NCBI GenBank assembly: GCA_014549065.1
Contig: JACDOX010000132.1
Location: forward strand, 892,747 to 956,746
Length of the DNA stretch: 64,000 nucleotides
Direction of reading: 5' to 3'
Source of the DNA: Cardinalis cardinalis
Taxonomy: Eukaryota; Chordata; Aves; Passeriformes; Cardinalidae
In this document: positions 27,801 to 42,400 of the stretch, in pieces
How positions within the stretch are numbered: the stretch's first letter is position 1
How the letters are laid out: each line of letters begins with the position of its first letter
Made by a program: the position numbers and the translations under genes
Notes under the pieces: model-generated
Database searches by the model: none
What the model was told of the DNA's origin: nothing
Seen by the model: only the letters and a program-made list of their open reading frames with translations

Positions 27801-30800
27801 CCAACAGGTAAGCACCTGGTTTAACTGAAGTCACAATATCAAGCAAATGATCTCTTGAACACAAATCCCATTTCTACCAATCTACAACCTAAGCAGGACA
27901 GTTCAACAGGATTTTTGAACTGAACGATGGGTGCATTGGTAATGCAAGCCTTACTGAATTGTGTGAATGACAATTACCTGCACTTGCCAGGCAGCCCAGT
28001 TTAATATCCTTTTAATCTGTCTCTCTAACAAGACAAACCATGGGACCTTAGGTTATACTCTGCAGTATAAAAGTATGTATTCAGTCACCTTTCTGACAGG
28101 TAATACTGCTCTTGCATTCCAGACATGACTAAAACTGGAGGCAAATAGTTCCCAAGCTGTCCTTGAACTTTCTTCTACTACTTGTCTTCATGCAGGTATT
28201 AGTCATGTGTAAGTGTGAATAGATCAGATATAACCTACCTGTAGGTAAGACAGTTACTTCTCATGGATATTAGTTGCTGGATATGCCGGTTCATAACAGA
28301 ATAGTTTGATTGTTTTAATAGAGAAAACAGGCGATGTTAATGCTTGCATCAGAACAAGCATCTGGAATGTTCCATCTAAATCATTGTAATCTCTTGTGTC
28401 ATGTTACAGAAGGTTTATTCAACTTGAACTCTTTAGACACTGTCAGATACCAGACCAATGGGTGTTCTAGCAATGAAAGAAAACATTTAAGATTATATTT
28501 TATTTNACTCCTCAGCATGAGTGATCCTGTTTAAAAAGCAAAAGTCTGATTACTGCTTTTATGTTTTTGATTTATTAATGCATGCCTAGGGCTTCTCAAG
28601 GCTACTACCATTGAAGCAGGAACTAAGCAGAAAATGTGATAATCAGATGGGGAGTTGTTAGGTGTAAATGTCAGNCAGCCCTACAGGGGCTCACCCAAAT
28701 CTGCTTCTACACTCCTGATGTGAGCAGAAGGCTGCCAGTCAAGGTGATTAATTGATTACAGACTATCCGGCTTCACAACTTTGACTCTTCCCAGTCACTG
28801 TGTGAATTGCTGTTCAGCCTTTAGTCTATTTTCTGAGCTTGAAAACTAAAATCTTGAATTCACTANCACAGCCTTCTAACTAGAAGAGCGTGAGTAACCC
28901 TTCAAGAATGGTGGGGGAGGAAACAACCTGCCCCAGAAGCATGTTCAGCAGTTGAGCTGCTGCTGTGCTTCCTGTTACTAGTTCATCCTAACTGTATTTC
29001 ACTCAGCAGTAAAAGCTTCTCTTGTCCTTTCTCGGCCTTACAGATTCTAATTCAAGGTTAATATTTACATGCAATAACCCTTTAAGCTGAATCATGTACT
29101 TGTAGGGACAAAGAAGGAGCACAGGCTGTGAAGAGGACAAAGTATTGGGCTGCTGAGCAGATGTTTAGCTTATCTACCTCTGACTTTTTGGGTGTCCCTA
29201 ACCGCTTAGATAATGTCTCATCAACTTTGAGATGTTTATATTTGTCTGCTGAGGGGGGAAAACCTGTCTGTTGATGAGGATTCTGTTCGGTTCTTAATTC
29301 TATGACAAACTACAGCTATTATGAAGATTCTCAATTCACTTGTGCACAGGACAAAAACATAATCATTAAGGGTATCTATTGTGTCTCCACCCCTTTCTCA
29401 AATAAAAGATATCTGTAAAAGCATCTCTAAGGGAAACTAAATGTTTCTCAACAAAATTGTTCAGCATGTTCTTCCAAGTCTTGCTAAAAAACAGGTATTT
29501 CAGGGATGACTTCTCATTACTGAGAGCNCTCTCTGCAGAGAGTTCAGGGAAGACACCAACAGTGCAGTATACCAAAAGTTATGAGACTGACTATCCTAAG
29601 GTAACTGTGTAGAAATGAAGTACAAGTCTTGAATGGAGAGTAGGTAGCAGGTNGTACATCGAGCACTGTGTGTTGAGGGCCTGACATGGTGTTTGTCTGA
29701 GGAGTCATCAGTATCTATCTGCTCTCCACAGGGTAGTCCCTGAAGGAAAGGAGGAAGATACTGCTAGTGGTCTCTTTACAAGCTCTGTCTGGTGTAAACT
29801 GAAAAATGTGCATGATATGTATGTGGTGATACAGGCAGAGTTTGGTGCACTTCTCCCAAGGCGGCAGCATCTGTAAACTTGTACTCTTTGGATTTTTGAA
29901 ACAGCACATTTAGCACAGCAATGAAGATGGGCCATACAACTGATTACAGTGTAATTAAAATGTGGTGATACCAATGGACTTGTCTGTATGGATGAGATCT
30001 GAACTGCTTTAAACTAAGTGCTGACATAATTGCTGGGGTAATGACCTTGTTCTTTACTATGCCAGCCTATCTGAAGGCTCAGCTGTCTTTTCACCCTTGC
30101 ATACAAGAACATGCATCTCTAAACTTGCCACATTTGCTGGCTGACTCTTTTGAGATGGTCTCAAAATTAAAGTGTAAGAAAACAATTCTAGTCTTGTTGC
30201 CTTCCATCTGCAGCTGGAGTAAGGAAATCTACTAAGAGGCTGAGTACTGTGAAAGGAAGCCCCCAAGAAACAAATGACAGATTTTTAACTTTATTTAAGT
30301 TGCTTGCATGTTAACCACACCAGCACTTTCCACTAAGACAACACAAACTTAGGCTTGTTGAGCCTAAGTGTAAAGCCCAGAAACTGTATTTACTTGTGGT
30401 TGAGGCTCCTTTATAGTGAGCAGAATAGATTACTGCTCAAGCCACATGTTTCCCCCCCACCCCAGCAAAATTTTAAGTTGAGAACAGAGACAATTTAGTG
30501 CTAGGCATGCGGCTTAACTCAGGTATCAAGAAGTAGTTATTTAAAATATGAACATGTATTAAGCTTGCCTTTGTCTATCATTGTGTTCTTAGTTTCACTA
30601 ATTCTGTGGTTTCTGAGGTGATTTTCAAAGACACCAAGTTCTCCAAAGGTATGATAAATGACCATCATGTACTGCAAAATCTCACCAGGAAACGTGAGGT
30701 TTTTGGCAGATCTCAGATATGAGAGTAGGTCCTGTAAAGTAGCCAGAAGGCCCTCACTAGCCTAAAATTGCATTGCTAACACTAAAAATAAGCTTTCCCA

Positions 30801-33336
30801 TAGTAAGACAGGGTATTTGCAAAGGTTCAGCCACACTTGTGCACATCCCTTCCTGTCTTCCTTCACTGTGAGGTTTTTGCTTTCTGATTCTATAAAAATT
30901 TGTGGTCTGATTTCCACACAATGGAGGCAGATGGCAGTGATAATCAGAGATGCCTCAAGTGCAAAGACGGCAGCGGCTCATGTTGACATAGACCATTTCA
31001 CAGTTGTCAAAGTGAGGTCTTGGTTGTGCATATTTGCTCCTTCCTAAGTAATTTCTTTTTTATTGCCTCTTAATTTTACTTCAAGGTGTGATACAAGTTA
31101 TATACCAACACAGCTGGGTGTAGCTCTGCTAATTAGAGGAAGAAGGATCACTGATAGGAAGGATTCAGAGCCTTGAGGTTCTTATTTCTTTTTTCCAGAA
31201 TGGAACCTAGCAGAACGTCCTAAATTTATAACTCAGCTTCTCGAGAGCACGTCTTATTTCTCTATTCTGGGCCTTTTCCTTCTATTCTCTCAAGAGTAAT
31301 CTTCCATACAGGAGTGGGTGTTTAATTAATGATCCTACCTTAACTCTCTTCCCTTCTTTATTTCTGAAGGACCTGATAAATCTAGGGCAGGATTCCTTAT
31401 GCTTATGTTTAAAAGATATCTCTACCCAAAACTATACTATCAGGCAAAGTAGCTGATAGTAACTCTTCTTTCAGAGTAACTAAGTAGCTTAGTTACTCTG
31501 AAAGAAGAATTCAGTTGACTTCATTTTATCTGATTAAAATGTGGATTTCAATAGGCACAATCTGTTTCAGCATTGTTGCAAGTATTNTGCAAAATCCCTG
31601 TGGGCTTAATAGTTGTCCCCTTGACCCTTTGTCAGAATGGACATGCAAGCCACTCTTTCAGTGATAACATTTCTTAAATAACCATGGCTTGCTAAACAAA
31701 CTCCTCCTCTAACATGAATTTCTACTCAGAACCACTTGAAACTTTCACAGCAATACCTTTGCTCCCTTGCATTAAATGTTCCCTAACTGTGGCCAGATAA
31801 GTTGCTTACAGAGGAGAACAGGTATAGCTGACAGTTCTTTCCCATTTGAGCACCCTTATCTCTGTTGATTTACTTGACCAATGCTAAATGCAATTCACAA
31901 ACCATCTGGTAAAAAGCTAGGTTTAATTTTGCTTAGATTAGCTAGTTCCCTAAAGGCCTTCCTTCTGGTTAAATGGAAGTGGAGGCTTTCAGGGTGAAGT
32001 TCTCTCTTTAGGACCTAGGAATTTGTGTTCTTCCTGGGTAAAGGGTCAGTTAAGAATTTATAGCCATTACTCAGTTAGTGGCAAGCTGGTTGAGTCAGTC
32101 TAGTTAGCAGTAAATTGGAGGAGGAAGGGAAGGCAGGAGTGAGAGCAAAACCCTGAAAGTACATTTCAAGTAATCGGTTAAAGCGTCAACTATTACTAAG
32201 ACAAATGAGGAATTGACTATTGAGAATAACAAACTTCTAATGCAAGGGGCTATGCAGTGCTTCAGTACTTGTATCTACACACAAATTGTGTCTCAAATGC
32301 CAGATAAAAGGGATGGCTTGGTCTGTAGTACCTTGCCTGGATGCAGGGTGAGTTAAAAAGGAGCCCAATTATTTAAATATTATTAGTTATCACATAAACA
32401 ATATCTTGACTTCATTTGTTATCCTAAAATTTGAGGGATTAACTGCAGCCATTGCAAATCCCAGACAGAAGATTGATAGAATGGTAGCAGATGTGGATAT
32501 TCTTTCTGGCTTGGTTTAGATCTTCACAACTCCATAAAGCTGCTCTGAGTACCTCTGTTTGGTGAGAGTGAATGCTTCAGCCGTGTTGGAACAAAACATG
32601 GTGACTGTAAATTAATTTTTTTATTTGTGTGTCAGAGGCAAAAGGGTCACATGGCATAGAGGTAAGTTGTAAAAGTCCATAGTTTCTTGTCAATTTGCAG
32701 GGTTTTTGAAAATCTGAAGGCCACTTGATTACTGTTAAGACAAGCATGTGGGGGGTTTGGCTTGAGGTTCTGTTGTGTTTTTTACTGGAACAGTCTCTGC
32801 AGCCTGAGGAAATTATTTCACTTTACCTGTTGGGTGGTATAACCCCTGATTTTGCTTGTTATAGAAACATGAACAATATCTACTGGCATCTTTTGGGTGT
32901 TTTGGTGCCATCCTCATAATAGTTTGGAACAGATCCTAGCAAATGTTTCTTGCGTTCTCTCCTACGCTGCTTTAGAGATGCAGCTGGCAGTGCTGAACAA
33001 GAATAGACCAAAATACCTGAGGTTCTATAAATAGCCTTAAAAGGTAAAAAAAGCTAAAGACTGACAGATTAAAACACGTTGGTGCAAGTACAGCCTGCTG
33101 GTGTAGATCAGTGTGCCCTAATGCTCGGGTATTACTGAGGTGAGGGTTCATCACCTCCTGGCTGTGTGGTCAGAGTCAGACAAGCCATATGATCACTCCT
33201 TGTGCTTTCAGGCTTTGCCAGGCATCAGTGTGCAGCAGAACTCAGGTGGACTAAAAGCTGTAATAAAAGTATTTCTTCTTCAAGACAAAATATTATTTCT
33301 GTCTTCTAACTGTTGTTTGGATTTTTAAGCCTACAG
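21900..33336 (+). other. DAB2: Presumed DAB2 intron 1
   Basis: These 11.4 kb separate the CpG island from the first coding exon. I find no CR1, LTR, tRNA or conserved coding segment. Two inverted repeats stand out: a 9-bp one at 21950-21972 next to the promoter block, and a perfect 21-bp one at 31464-31508. Several good splice-donor words occur (for example near 23050 and 23086), so an alternative first exon is possible but cannot be chosen. The 196-codon open frame at 27164-27754 on the - strand has no family resemblance. Confidence 0.55.
31464..31508. repeat. Perfect 21-bp inverted repeat with 3-nt loop
   Basis: The left arm (31464-31484) and right arm (31488-31508) are exact reverse complements, separated only by TAG. 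A transcript of either strand would form a near-perfect 45-nt hairpin. Nothing around it resembles a known transposon terminus, and no target duplication is visible. It lies in presumed intron 1 of DAB2. Confidence 0.9.
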
Positions 33337-33456
33337 TGAACATAACTGGCCACAGTCCCATCATGTCTACTGAAGCTGAAACTACTGCTACCAACAGCCA
33401 GCCTGAACAACAGGCTCCACCAAAGGCACAATCTTCAAAAAAGGAAAAAAAGAAAG
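33337..33456 (+). CDS. DAB2: DAB2 exon 2 (end of 5' UTR and residues 1-31)
   Basis: The exon begins after a CTACAG acceptor, and its first 26 bases are 5' UTR. Coding starts at the ATG at 33363. The product is a polar Ser/Thr/Gln-rich segment ending in a Lys-rich cluster (KKEKKK), as in mammalian DAB2, where basic residues here help phosphoinositide binding. The donor AAAG|GTAAGA leaves phase 1. Confidence 0.93.
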
Positions 33457-36400
33457 GTAAGAAATGCTTACCACATGAACACCTCCTCTATTCTGTGTCC
33501 TTAATCTTTTGCATTTGCCAATACTAATATCACCTTTCCACTATTGCTGAAATAACTCTGAGTTTACTACCTGACCAGAGGAGTAAGTAAATATGCCAGT
33601 ACAATAAACTTAACCAGAAGGTAGGCTTTTAGTTTTAAAAGCTTTTTTCTAGCCTTAAATTCTAAAGCTCTCTGTTCTACTGTAAAATGAGTCATTTGCT
33701 GAGCCTGACAAGTAAGCAAGAGCCCAGAGAAGAGAAATTCTCCTGAGAAATTCTCCTGAGGAGGTGACTAGACCCTGGAACATCATGGTAGCTCTGAACT
33801 TAACCTGACTCCTCCCTACCCTCCAGAAAGGAGATTTGTGCTGAATACAAATTCTAGTCCAGAGAAGCAAGAAAACTCATTCAATGAAAATTATCATATA
33901 TCAAATAATAGATTTTTTGATAGATTAGATCATGTAAATATAATTATTTCACATAAAAATACCTAGGTACATACTTGAGCAATGTTGAGCTTGCAGAGAA
34001 GAAAAGCAAGCCATTCCCAGTAGCAGGACCAGCAGAAATAACAAATTTGCTAAAATCCCAAATTCTTAGAACGAANGTACCAGGACTCATTGTATGATGG
34101 TGCTGATATCAGGTTCTAGAATGTGAACTGGAGATTCTTTTTGCACAGCAAGAAGAGATCTGCCTACATCAGAACATGGGGATAACACCTAAAGGCCTTA
34201 CTGAACACCCTGTTTAGCCATGGGAAGTACCATTTCTGCATGGTGGCTTTTCTTAGCGCCTATATCTACTTGACTGTTGCTTATCCACATTTTAGTCTTT
34301 TATGTGGTGAACAATTGTTCTGAAGCCCCCAGACATTAAGCACTGGGCTCCACTCTTTGAACTGAGGCCACATTCTGCAAGAGTACTGTGACCTTAAAGG
34401 AGTACCTGTCTGGCACTGCACACAGATTGTTAGTCAGCTGTACTCAAGGGACAGTTCTAACATGTACTTGGTGTACACTTACATGGTGTATATATTTTTT
34501 AAAGATCACAAATCTCAACATAGCTGTTTCTATCATTAAAAAAGCAAATAAAACCAAAAACAAACAAAAAACCAAAAAAACCAACTCACCCAAATGAAAA
34601 ATAACCTCAAAAAACAAACAAACCCACCAAACCTTTTCTCTTTCTCCAGGGCCAGAAAAAACAGATGAATCTCTCTTGGCTAGATTCAAAGGTGATGGTG
34701 TAAAATACAAGGCTAAACTGATTGGCATAGATGATGTTCCTGAGGCAAGAGGAGACAAAATGAGTCAAGATTCAATGATGAAGCTGAAGGTAAGGGCTTG
34801 ATCTGTCACATAAGGAACAATCTCTGGTTAGCCTTCAAAAAGCAGATCAGTCACTTTGACAAAACTTCAAATACAGTTACTAATAGCACCATCTAGATGG
34901 ATGTTGCTTCCTGTACTGCAACCTCTGGCTCAAAGGACATTTCTCTGAAAGTCTGGGAACATTCCTTTGGGTCTGTACACATCAGGTATGAATGATGGCA
35001 GTATGAATTTCATCACAAATTATCAGCTTGGGTTTTGGAGGGGAAGGGAGGATTGCTGTGAAATTTAACACTGACCTCAAAGCACAAGCTGGCATCCTGT
35101 GTCAGTGGTGATGCTGAGAGANACAGACAAATTAAAAAATGAAATAATCCCTGCAGCAACAAAGACCATTGCTTCTGTAGTGCAGAACACTCCCCTACCT
35201 TCAATCAGACTGGAAAAGCAGGTAAAGATGCTGCTACTGCAGCAATTTTGTGGACTAAAACCTGTTTAAAAGCTCTAAAACATCTACAGAGGAAACCATC
35301 TAGATCTGTGGTATCACTTTACACCTAAGCTGTCGTATATTACAAAGAACAAGTTAAAGCTCAATCCAACAGAAGTCTCATCAATACTTTGGCATTCATT
35401 CTGTTTAGGGAATGGCAGCAGCAGCCCGTTCCCAAGGCCAACACAAACAGAAGATCTCGGTAAACATCTCCCTCTCTGGCATCAAGATAATAGATGAAAA
35501 AACTGGGGTAAGATAAAACTTATTTTCTTTATGTGATTCTTTAAGCTAGTGAAGCATCTGGAAGTTGGACCAATATGAACTAGATTCTTATTTGGGCACT
35601 ATACCTCACTTCCACATGTAAAAATTGTCTTGTGAAATGTTTGTAATGCTGAAGAGTCCTGTCAGAAAGACAGCTGCGTCCTATTGTGATTAATCAAAGG
35701 CTGATGAATCTGAGGTTTGGACTGTTAACAGTCATTCTAACTACAGAGAATAGCAGCTATTATATTTCCAGAAATTTAAACCAATACTTTTTGGATTTTT
35801 CCCAATTCCAGGTCATAGAACATGAGCATCCAGTAAACAAAATCTCCTTTATTGCTCGGGATGTGACAGACAATCGTGCCTTTGGCTATATATGTGGAGG
35901 AGAAGGCCAGCACCAATTTTTTGCCATAAAAACAGCCCAGCAGGTATGAATCAGACNCTTTCTTTCACGTGCTGTGAATAATGCTGTTGTGTAAACATTT
36001 AACTTATGATAAGGGTCTAGTGTTTTGTGGTAATCCTACAAAATTCCCCTGGAGAATACCAGCATGCATGGACAGATTTTATTGAAAGAAAGACAACAGG
36101 AATCAACTGTGTCACCACTGGCTTCTGTCTTGTACAGTTTCTTTGTAGTCCAGAATAAAATCCCTCAAGTAGTCTTGGTTACTATGATTAACAATGCTTA
36201 ACTTGTCTATGAAAGTCATTAGTGAGATGAACAGAGCCATTAGCACAGGCTTCCCACTGTGAAAGTACTAATTCTTAAGTAAAATAGCCAGAGCTTCATT
36301 CTGAATTAACAGAAATATAGAACTAGTTAGTCTGTTCACATGATGCTTTGCCTTGTGCAGCAGGGAAATCACTTAGTTGCAACAATGATTCTGGGGCCTG

Positions 36401-39400
36401 TAAATGACAGATCTGATCCTCCTTGGACCTCCTAACCCAAACTTGTTGGGAGGGATTCTGATCCTTCTGTGATAAGTTCCTCACATGCAGAAATCCTGTG
36501 TGCAAGGTTAGTCCCTCTGAGGGGAATCTCAATACTGGATTCTGGGAAAAGGTACTTAAAAATACCACTAAGAATCTAGAATCTTCATAAACAGCCTGAA
36601 GTTAGGTATTTTTTATTTATCAGCTTGTCTTATAATGATTTTATAATAATCACTGTAATGACTTGATGAGCCCAGACTTCAAAGCTAGATTTTTTTTGCC
36701 CATTCCTACCTGCCCTCCTGGCAGCCTGTTGGCAGCTTTGGACCCACTACAGGTCCTCCACTGAGGAGCTCCTTGTTGGAGCATGTTAGTACTTCAGTAA
36801 CAGCTATAAGATCTTCTTTTAAGTCTTTTTTATTAGTTTGTCAGCATTCTGACCAATAGTTGTATTGGTTTCAGCNGAATTGTAGGTTAAGCACAAAAGC
36901 CTTTTGTATGCACTCTGGAGTCTATTCCTTCATTTCACCACGGGGTGCTGCTTGCCAGCCTCTAAGCCCAGCCAGCCCTTAGACAGCTCTTGACTTGTTG
37001 CTGTGTGTTTTTGTCATAAATTTTTAAGTAAGGAAGTAAGTAATTTGTTTGTAAGTAAAGACTTCTGCAGCTCTAGCCTGCTGCAGCTGTGCTCCTTGTT
37101 AAAGCTGATGATTCTTGCAATGCCTCTTCCCACAGCTGCNTGTCTTAGACCCCTCGATTAGGAGAGGATGGTGCTCAGGTGAAAAGAGTGAGATCTGTAC
37201 AAAGGACTCTCTGCTTGTGCCAGTGGTAGTGGCTGAAGATGGGGAGGTGTCCTACTCCAGACACTGACAAGCTGCTGTATGCCTGACACAGGTGTTCCAA
37301 AGCAGTGCAGCTGAACTCGCCACCATCTGAACAACAACATTCTTGTTAACGGATATGCAGGGCATGCCGTGCCTTTCTAATTCACATTAAACTTTCATTA
37401 TGTCACAGGTCCCATTTAAAGCTTTACACGTTTGAGGTGATGATAACCTTTATGCTCGCCCTGCTCCTTTGCTATTTGTACACTGTTTAAAATAAAAGTA
37501 GTATTATATATAGAAGCTTTCTCCACATTTAGTGCTAGAATTGGTAGCAAACAGGAAGNACATTTTGCATTCATCTCGCTGGAGATTACCAGAAGGCTTG
37601 GATAAATTTTGCAATTCTAGGAGTTGCCATACACTTAAGAAGTACTGCTATCAGCTTTTTAGCAAAAACATAGGAGGTTGGCACAAATTCCTGTACAGCC
37701 ACTTTTGTAGAGTTAACAACATTTCTACACTGGTTGTGTTCTGTTCCCCTTGGATTATGCATAAGCAGAATCTTGTATGAACACTAAACAAGTCTTTGAA
37801 CTATTGCTTTTCCAGTTAACCCAACCGAAGTCTTGCACCATTTAGGGAAGCTTGGTTTGTTGCACAGATTGCAGCAGTAGAAGTCCAGGTAAAAGTAATA
37901 AATGGCCTAAAATCTACATTCTTTTCCAGGCTGAGCCCCTGGTTTCTGATCTTAAGGACCTCTTCCAACTAATTTATAATATGAAGAAGAAGGAAGAAGA
38001 AGAAAAGAAAAAGGTGAGTAAAAATCTAGAAATTGCATGAGTCTGCATAATGCTTGTTTNGATTTTGGGTGACTTTTGGGCTCTTGTAAGACTTGATACT
38101 AAACTCCACCTAAATCCAGAAACATTAGATGCTACTGGTTGGCAGTTGTGCCAGGTGTCTGACTGCCTAGGTCTGGTGAGCTCCTCCAAAGTGAGAGACT
38201 TTTGATGTTCTACATGATGTTTAGGTATTAAAAGTCTTTTTTTTTCTTTAGAGTGAAGTAAGTAAGACTGAGGTAGGTCACTTCTACTCAGCCTCTTTTG
38301 ATTAGGTATGCTGCTGCACCACATCTAACTTTTATTTTCTCTATGCTGCCAGCATTATGAAGGCAATGTCAGATGCCCAATTACATCGAAATGGAAATGA
38401 AAGGGGTCTGTGGATCCAATACTGAGTAGTAACCTCTCTCATGCTTCCCTCCCCTGTCACTTGCTTTTTAAAGCCCAAAAGGTCTTGCTTAAGGCAAATT
38501 TTGAAATTCTAATTATTTCTGACACTGTTACCCATCTGTTACAGAATGATGGTGAAGAACTGCCTGCTGATCAAGCTGACAAAATGAAACCGGTAGGTTA
38601 AATTTCAAAACCTTTTACTGATGTTCATAACTGACTGTCCCCATATTGTGTAGGAAATGCAGTGTTTACAGTGTTTACNGCAGATTTTACAGTAAATCTG
38701 CATGACGCTTGATTCTTTTTCTTGAGAGCTCTAACAGGTACCAACTCTTTTAATATTTCTGGTTTCAAGGGAGTTGACCAGATGGACTTGTTTGGGGATA
38801 TGTCAACGCCCCCTGATATGAGCAGTCCCACAGTAAGTAGAGTCTAGCTTATTTGCCTTGGCTTTTTCTTTGAAAGCAAATTTAGTCCTAGTACTAAGTA
38901 CTGGTTTTACTGAGACATCTGCCTAGCAATCATCGCTGTGCTAGTGGGGTAGGGCCACAAAAGTATCCACTTAGCCACTAGATGTCATTCTAGTACTTAA
39001 TTCTACTAACATTGTTCCAGTAGCTCTAGCTCTAAACTTGGCCTAATTGCACAGAAGAGCGCATAAGCCTTATCATAGCTCAGTGACCCCAAAAATCCAT
39101 CATGTTAAACCTAGCACTATCAGCCACCATCAGCAGGATGCAGTTGGTGCTGTCAACCCAGCCAGTGACCAAGTCTCACCCTTCTTCTGCATGCTTGGTG
39201 GAGAATTAGCATGTTCCCTTCCACTAGCTCCACAGTGTTATTCTGAAGCTGAGACTGCAATTTGAAGTCATACCAAGGCAGTGTGATGTCGGAACTAAGG
39301 ACTGGAACTCAAGCAGGGGTCTGTGACTCAAGTGAAAGCCGAGGTGTAATTAGTTCCTACTTATTCTACAGTGACTAGGTTGAAGAATAAGTATCTGATA

Positions 39401-42400
39401 TTTAACTAGGGGATCTGAAAACAGATGTTTCAGTATTGGATTTCAGGGACCAAATAGCTGTAATTTGACTATAAACACTAGTGCTTTCCTGTGTGATTTT
39501 AAATATTTACCTGTATAATGTTTTGGATACTAGGATCTCTTCTTTTGCAGCTATTTTCCTTGATTTTTTTCACAGTGCAGAAAAATCTATGTATAACTAA
39601 CTTCATTTTTCTCTCTGAAAAAATAGGAAGCTAAAGAGATTCTGTTAGTGGATTTTAATTCTGAAATTGAGACCAAACAAACCTTTGCAAAAGAGGATCT
39701 CTTCTTGAATGGCATCACAGCCTCTCTTCCACAACCAAAGGCACAGACACCCTTCTTGCCTGAGAATTCTTTCTCTACCAATCTCAGCTTCTTTCCTACA
39801 CCTAATCCAGACCCTTTCAGTGATGATCCTTTCACACAGCCAGCCCAATCTGCACCACCTTCATTTGATTCTCTAAAATCTGATCAGAAGAAAAGTCCAA
39901 CTACCTTGACATCAGGGGGTAATGGTGATCCAAATGGTGATATTGACTACTTTGACAAACAGTTTGACCAGATTTCTAATAGAACTGGCAAACGAGAAGC
40001 ACTAACAAGCCAGTGGCCACTTGAGAGTAAGTCACCTGCAGCAAGAATTCCCAGTGTGATACCAGAGAGAGAAAGGAATGGCTTTCCTGAAACCCCAACA
40101 AACCTGTTTCTGGAAGGTGCTTCCAAAGGAACATCTCTGCAGAATGGAGTAAAACTGGATTCTGAAAACAATATCCAACTCACGCCACATGAGCCTATAA
40201 CAATTAGCCCACCACCACAGAGTACCAAGCCAGGAAGAGGAAGGAGATCTGTCAAGGTGAACAGTGTTCAAGTAATTTATGGTGATATGCATGATTTTAT
40301 TTGGAGAAGCTGGGTGAAGGAAGCTTTTCTTTCTTATTACTGTATAACTGGCTACCTAGCTTCACAACATGTCTGCTTTTGCCTGCCCTGCTCACACTAA
40401 CTTCTCTGCAGCCAAAGTACCTTCTAATATCTATGAATGAATGCTTCATAGTAGCTATGGTCACTAAATTCTATGCTCTCTTCTTTAATGCTGCCATGCT
40501 CCTGTAAAGGTCTGGTAAGTATGCTGCTATGCATATTAACACTTGATATCATGCCAGAATCTGTTATGATAGCAGTATGCCCATCAACCTAGGGTCTCAT
40601 GACAATAAGATACTAGTACTAGCTTACCAAAGCCAATGTGGTTTCTCAGTATTTACCTACTGAAGGAAATTAACATTCCTGATTAGGCAGAGTGTGGCCC
40701 TGGATCAGCTTCATTTGTCTTGTACTCAAATTATGCAAAACTCCTGGCCTTGCCACAACCACAGGGGTTTCTGCAGATTAAGCCAGTAGAGTTTAAAGGC
40801 GTAGGGTGCAGCGGGAAGCTCACTTGTAGCAAATAATTCAGCCATTTTAAGTCCTGGTCTTCTGCTGTTGGCTTGTGACTACTACATATTTTACCTATTT
40901 AATGCCATGTATCTCCACAGGCATGAACAAAAGGGTGATGTTTGAAACTCCTGTACTCTAAATGCTACATCAAAACTCCCTCGTCTGCTTTAGANGAAAA
41001 AAGTCTTCTTTGGACTCTGGACTAGGGAGCCCTGATTGTGCTAGCATGTGTTCTGCCATGGCATCTCACTTTCTTTCTCTTCCTAGGCTGCATCGGATGA
41101 CTTGTTCAGCTCAGACTTCTTTGTGCCATCTACAGAGAACCTGAGCTCAGGGGCACAGCCAGCAGCTTCGCCAACTAACCCACTGGACCTCTTCAAAAAA
41201 AGTTCTACCACAGCATCTCCGTTGGCTGCTCTAGGTTAGTTTACAAAAGTAAATGTCTTGTTCTACTCCAAGATATCTGCTAACACCAGAACATGGATTC
41301 TAGTCTTCCTTTACTTCTTGTGTAGCGCTATATCCTTTAACCCATGTGCTGTTTGCCCTAAAATATTAAGTTCTGTGAGTGCTAAACTCTGCATCCTCAA
41401 CTGAATGAGGATTAAAGCAGATAACTGCTTTAACTTTGACAGCAGATTCTTGATTCAGGTATACAAGGCTCAAGTGAGCCAAGCACAACTTGTGAGGTCA
41501 GGGTAACATTACTGCACAGTATCTTAATAATCATTTAAACAGGAGCAGCTGTATGGCAAATCCACCTGTCACCTCTGTGCTAGAACTGTGTTCATCCTTC
41601 CCTTAAAACAACCTCAATTATGTCCTTGCAGCACTGAAATGCAGCAAAGTTAAAATTTAAACCCTTTCTCCTGGCACCTTTCCCCCAAATGATTTGATTT
41701 GTAAGTGCAAATCAAGTGATTTTTGCAAACAGTATATGAAAATCTTTTGCTAGTACCGTTTATGGAATTGACACACTCCTGCTTGTGATCTTCAGATGAC
41801 TGAAGTGCTGTGTAACAACAATCTCCCCCCAGGTGGCTTGCCAGTAACTTCATCACCATGGACCCCGCAGACAGTTTCCTTCACTCAGGCCACATCAGTC
41901 TTTCACGGGTCAATGATGCCTGCTCAGTCTCCAGGATTTACTCAACCNCTTGCCTTTGGTACCCAGGCAGTGCCAGGCTGGAACCAGTCTTCATCTTTTG
42001 GTGCCACACCCACTCAGTCCTCTGGTCTCTGGTCACAGCCAGCACAAGTTACAGCCAGTTCTTGGGCACAGCCAGTCAGTGCTGTGAACCCCTTCCAGAG
42101 CAGCATGTTCACATCTGCACCGCTCCCAGCTCAGACAGCCTCAGCACTGCCCTCCTTGTCAACAGCAGCTAGCCCACCCCAGCCACCACCCAGAACTACG
42201 CTGCAGAAGGAGCTGTCCAAGAAAGAGAGTGATGCGTTCATTGCTCTGGATCCACTTGGGGATAAAGAAATGAAGGACGTCAAGGAAATGTTCAAAGACT
42301 TCCAGCTGACAAAGCCACCTGCAGTACCAGCAAGGAGAGGAGAACAGCAAAGCCTTTCAGGTGCTCCTGGAGTTCTCAGCAGTTACTGTAGTAGTAAAGC

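Noticed and set aside
21900..33336. Impression that intron 1 is depleted in long A/T runs relative to the flank
   Set aside because: Counting runs of six or more by eye gave only a modest difference, and the 3' half of DAB2 contains runs of 7-11.
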